NCBI GenBank assembly: GCA_017552985.1
Contig: JAFZNO010000023.1
Location: 1-64,000, forward strand
DNA from: Lachnospiraceae bacterium
GTDB taxonomy: Bacteria > Bacillota > Clostridia > Lachnospirales > Lachnospiraceae
Direction of reading: 5' to 3'
Length of the DNA stretch: 64,000 nucleotides
In this document: positions 63,511 through 64,000 of the stretch, piece after piece
Numbering within the stretch: position 1 is the first letter of the stretch
How the letters are laid out: each line of letters begins with the position of its first letter
Notes under the pieces: model-generated
Told to the model about the DNA's origin: nothing
The model's database searches: none
The model's input: the letters and a program-made list of their open reading frames with translations, nothing else
Made by a program: the position numbers and the translations under genes

Positions 63511-64000
63511 ATGTATTCTTATGGCAAGTTGATAATTTCGTTTATAGTTGCCGCAACGCTGTGTTTATTGCCGGCAACGCGGCAGGAGGGCGCCCGACAG
63601 CCGCATGCGGAAGAAAAGGTTTCGCAGATTACGACGAACAATGAGGCGACGCAACAGCTGTCTAACTTGGCTGTTACGCTGAATGCAACGGCGTGGGATC
63701 CGGAAGGGGATTATTTTACCCCTCAGCAATTTGGTGCAGTGGCAGACGGCAAGACGGATGACCAGGCGGCATTTCGAAAGCTCTTTAAGGCGGCATTTGA
63801 GGAGGGACAGAAAAGTCTTAAGGATCCTGGCGATACCTGGGTGCATTGCAAGCCAATTTACATTCCCAGCGGTACTTATTACATTGGCGGTACCATCGTG
63901 GACCATGCATTGGGCACCATTCCCGCCATGTTTGAGGTAAGCGGTGCCGGCAGGGAATGCACAAGGATCATCTTTGGGGGAGACGTGGCGTTTGATGACC
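63511..64000 (+). CDS. Secreted beta-helix protein, paralogue of the 50989 gene, 3' truncated
   Basis: The frame opens at ATG 63511 after AGGAG and runs without a stop to the window end (163 codons plus one base). The signal sequence MYSYGKLIISFIVAATLCLL is followed by a linker and the start of a pectate-lyase-3-like helix: YFTPQQFGAVADGKTDDQAA, IYIPSGTYYIGGTIVDHA and MFEVSGAGRECTRIIFGGD. These line up with IFIPSGRYVISDTIIPHD and FEVSGAGRESTIIQFVG of the 50989 protein. The DGKTDDQAAF motif is the typical opening of tailspike and pectate-lyase folds. The C-terminal part is outside the window. Confidence 0.85.
   Translation, partial: MYSYGKLIISFIVAATLCLLPATRQEGARQPHAEEKVSQITTNNEATQQLSNLAVTLNATAWDPEGDYFTPQQFGAVADGKTDDQAAFRKLFKAAFEEGQKSLKDPGDTWVHCKPIYIPSGTYYIGGTIVDHALGTIPAMFEVSGAGRECTRIIFGGDVAFDD

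Overview
This 64 kb window looks like chromosomal DNA of a Gram-positive anaerobe of the Clostridia, most likely Lachnospiraceae. The reasons are strong AGGAGG-type ribosome binding sites, sigma-A-like promoters (TTGAAA/TTGACA, 16-17 bp, TATAAT), lipoboxes and signal peptides without outer-membrane genes, and the gene mix: 7TM sensor kinase, VanZ-like protein, DUF285 and InlB-type repeats, and a solute-binding protein paired with a membrane LuxR regulator. Every supported gene is on the + strand. No rRNA, tRNA, insertion sequence or phage genes were seen. Taxonomy is inference from style, not from a marker gene.

Layout. 1-4.7 kb: a truncated transglutaminase-like protein, an iron alcohol dehydrogenase, a lipoprotein and a secreted acidic-repeat protein. 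4.7-9.2 kb: a TetR regulator with a perfect 22-bp palindrome at its start, a rifampin-phosphotransferase/PEP-synthase-like enzyme, and an erythromycin-esterase-like enzyme whose ribosome binding site lies in a 17-bp leader hairpin. 9.3-20.2 kb: a solute-binding lipoprotein coupled to a membrane LuxR regulator, then an operon of a 1949-aa multidomain protein, a 92-aa protein and a 405-aa protein with a long hydrophobic segment, all of unknown function. 20.2-25 kb: a small membrane protein and an operon with a membrane-anchored flavodoxin and a membrane-anchored glycosidase-like protein. 25-29.2 kb: VanZ-like, flippase-like, flavin reductase and RtcB genes, with tandem repeats between them. 29.2-29.8 kb: an array of about six 51-bp hairpin units followed by a polypurine repeat tract. 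29.8-40.1 kb: an apparent operon of GH67 alpha-glucuronidase, adenosine deaminase, a large GH2 enzyme, a MraY-like transferase, GreA and a HAD-CPBP fusion.

40.1-64 kb is a surface-protein island. An O-antigen-ligase-like protein is translationally coupled to a protein with 11 SGNN repeats. A two-component system of two sensor proteins and a NarL-type regulator follows, then several large secreted proteins. Five proteins in this island end in the same C-terminal domain of about 305 residues (SLTLYDTIAIDF at its start, MMRYGDSA near its end), preceded by quite different N-terminal modules: SGNN repeats, a Cys/His hydrolase-like domain (twice), DUF285 and InlB-type repeats. I could not assign this domain to a family. 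I regard it as the best candidate in the window for something undescribed: a shared surface-targeting or anchoring module under local two-component control. Two beta-helix proteins, a degenerate receiver protein and a low-complexity lipoprotein lie between the domain carriers, and part of the island looks like a block duplication.
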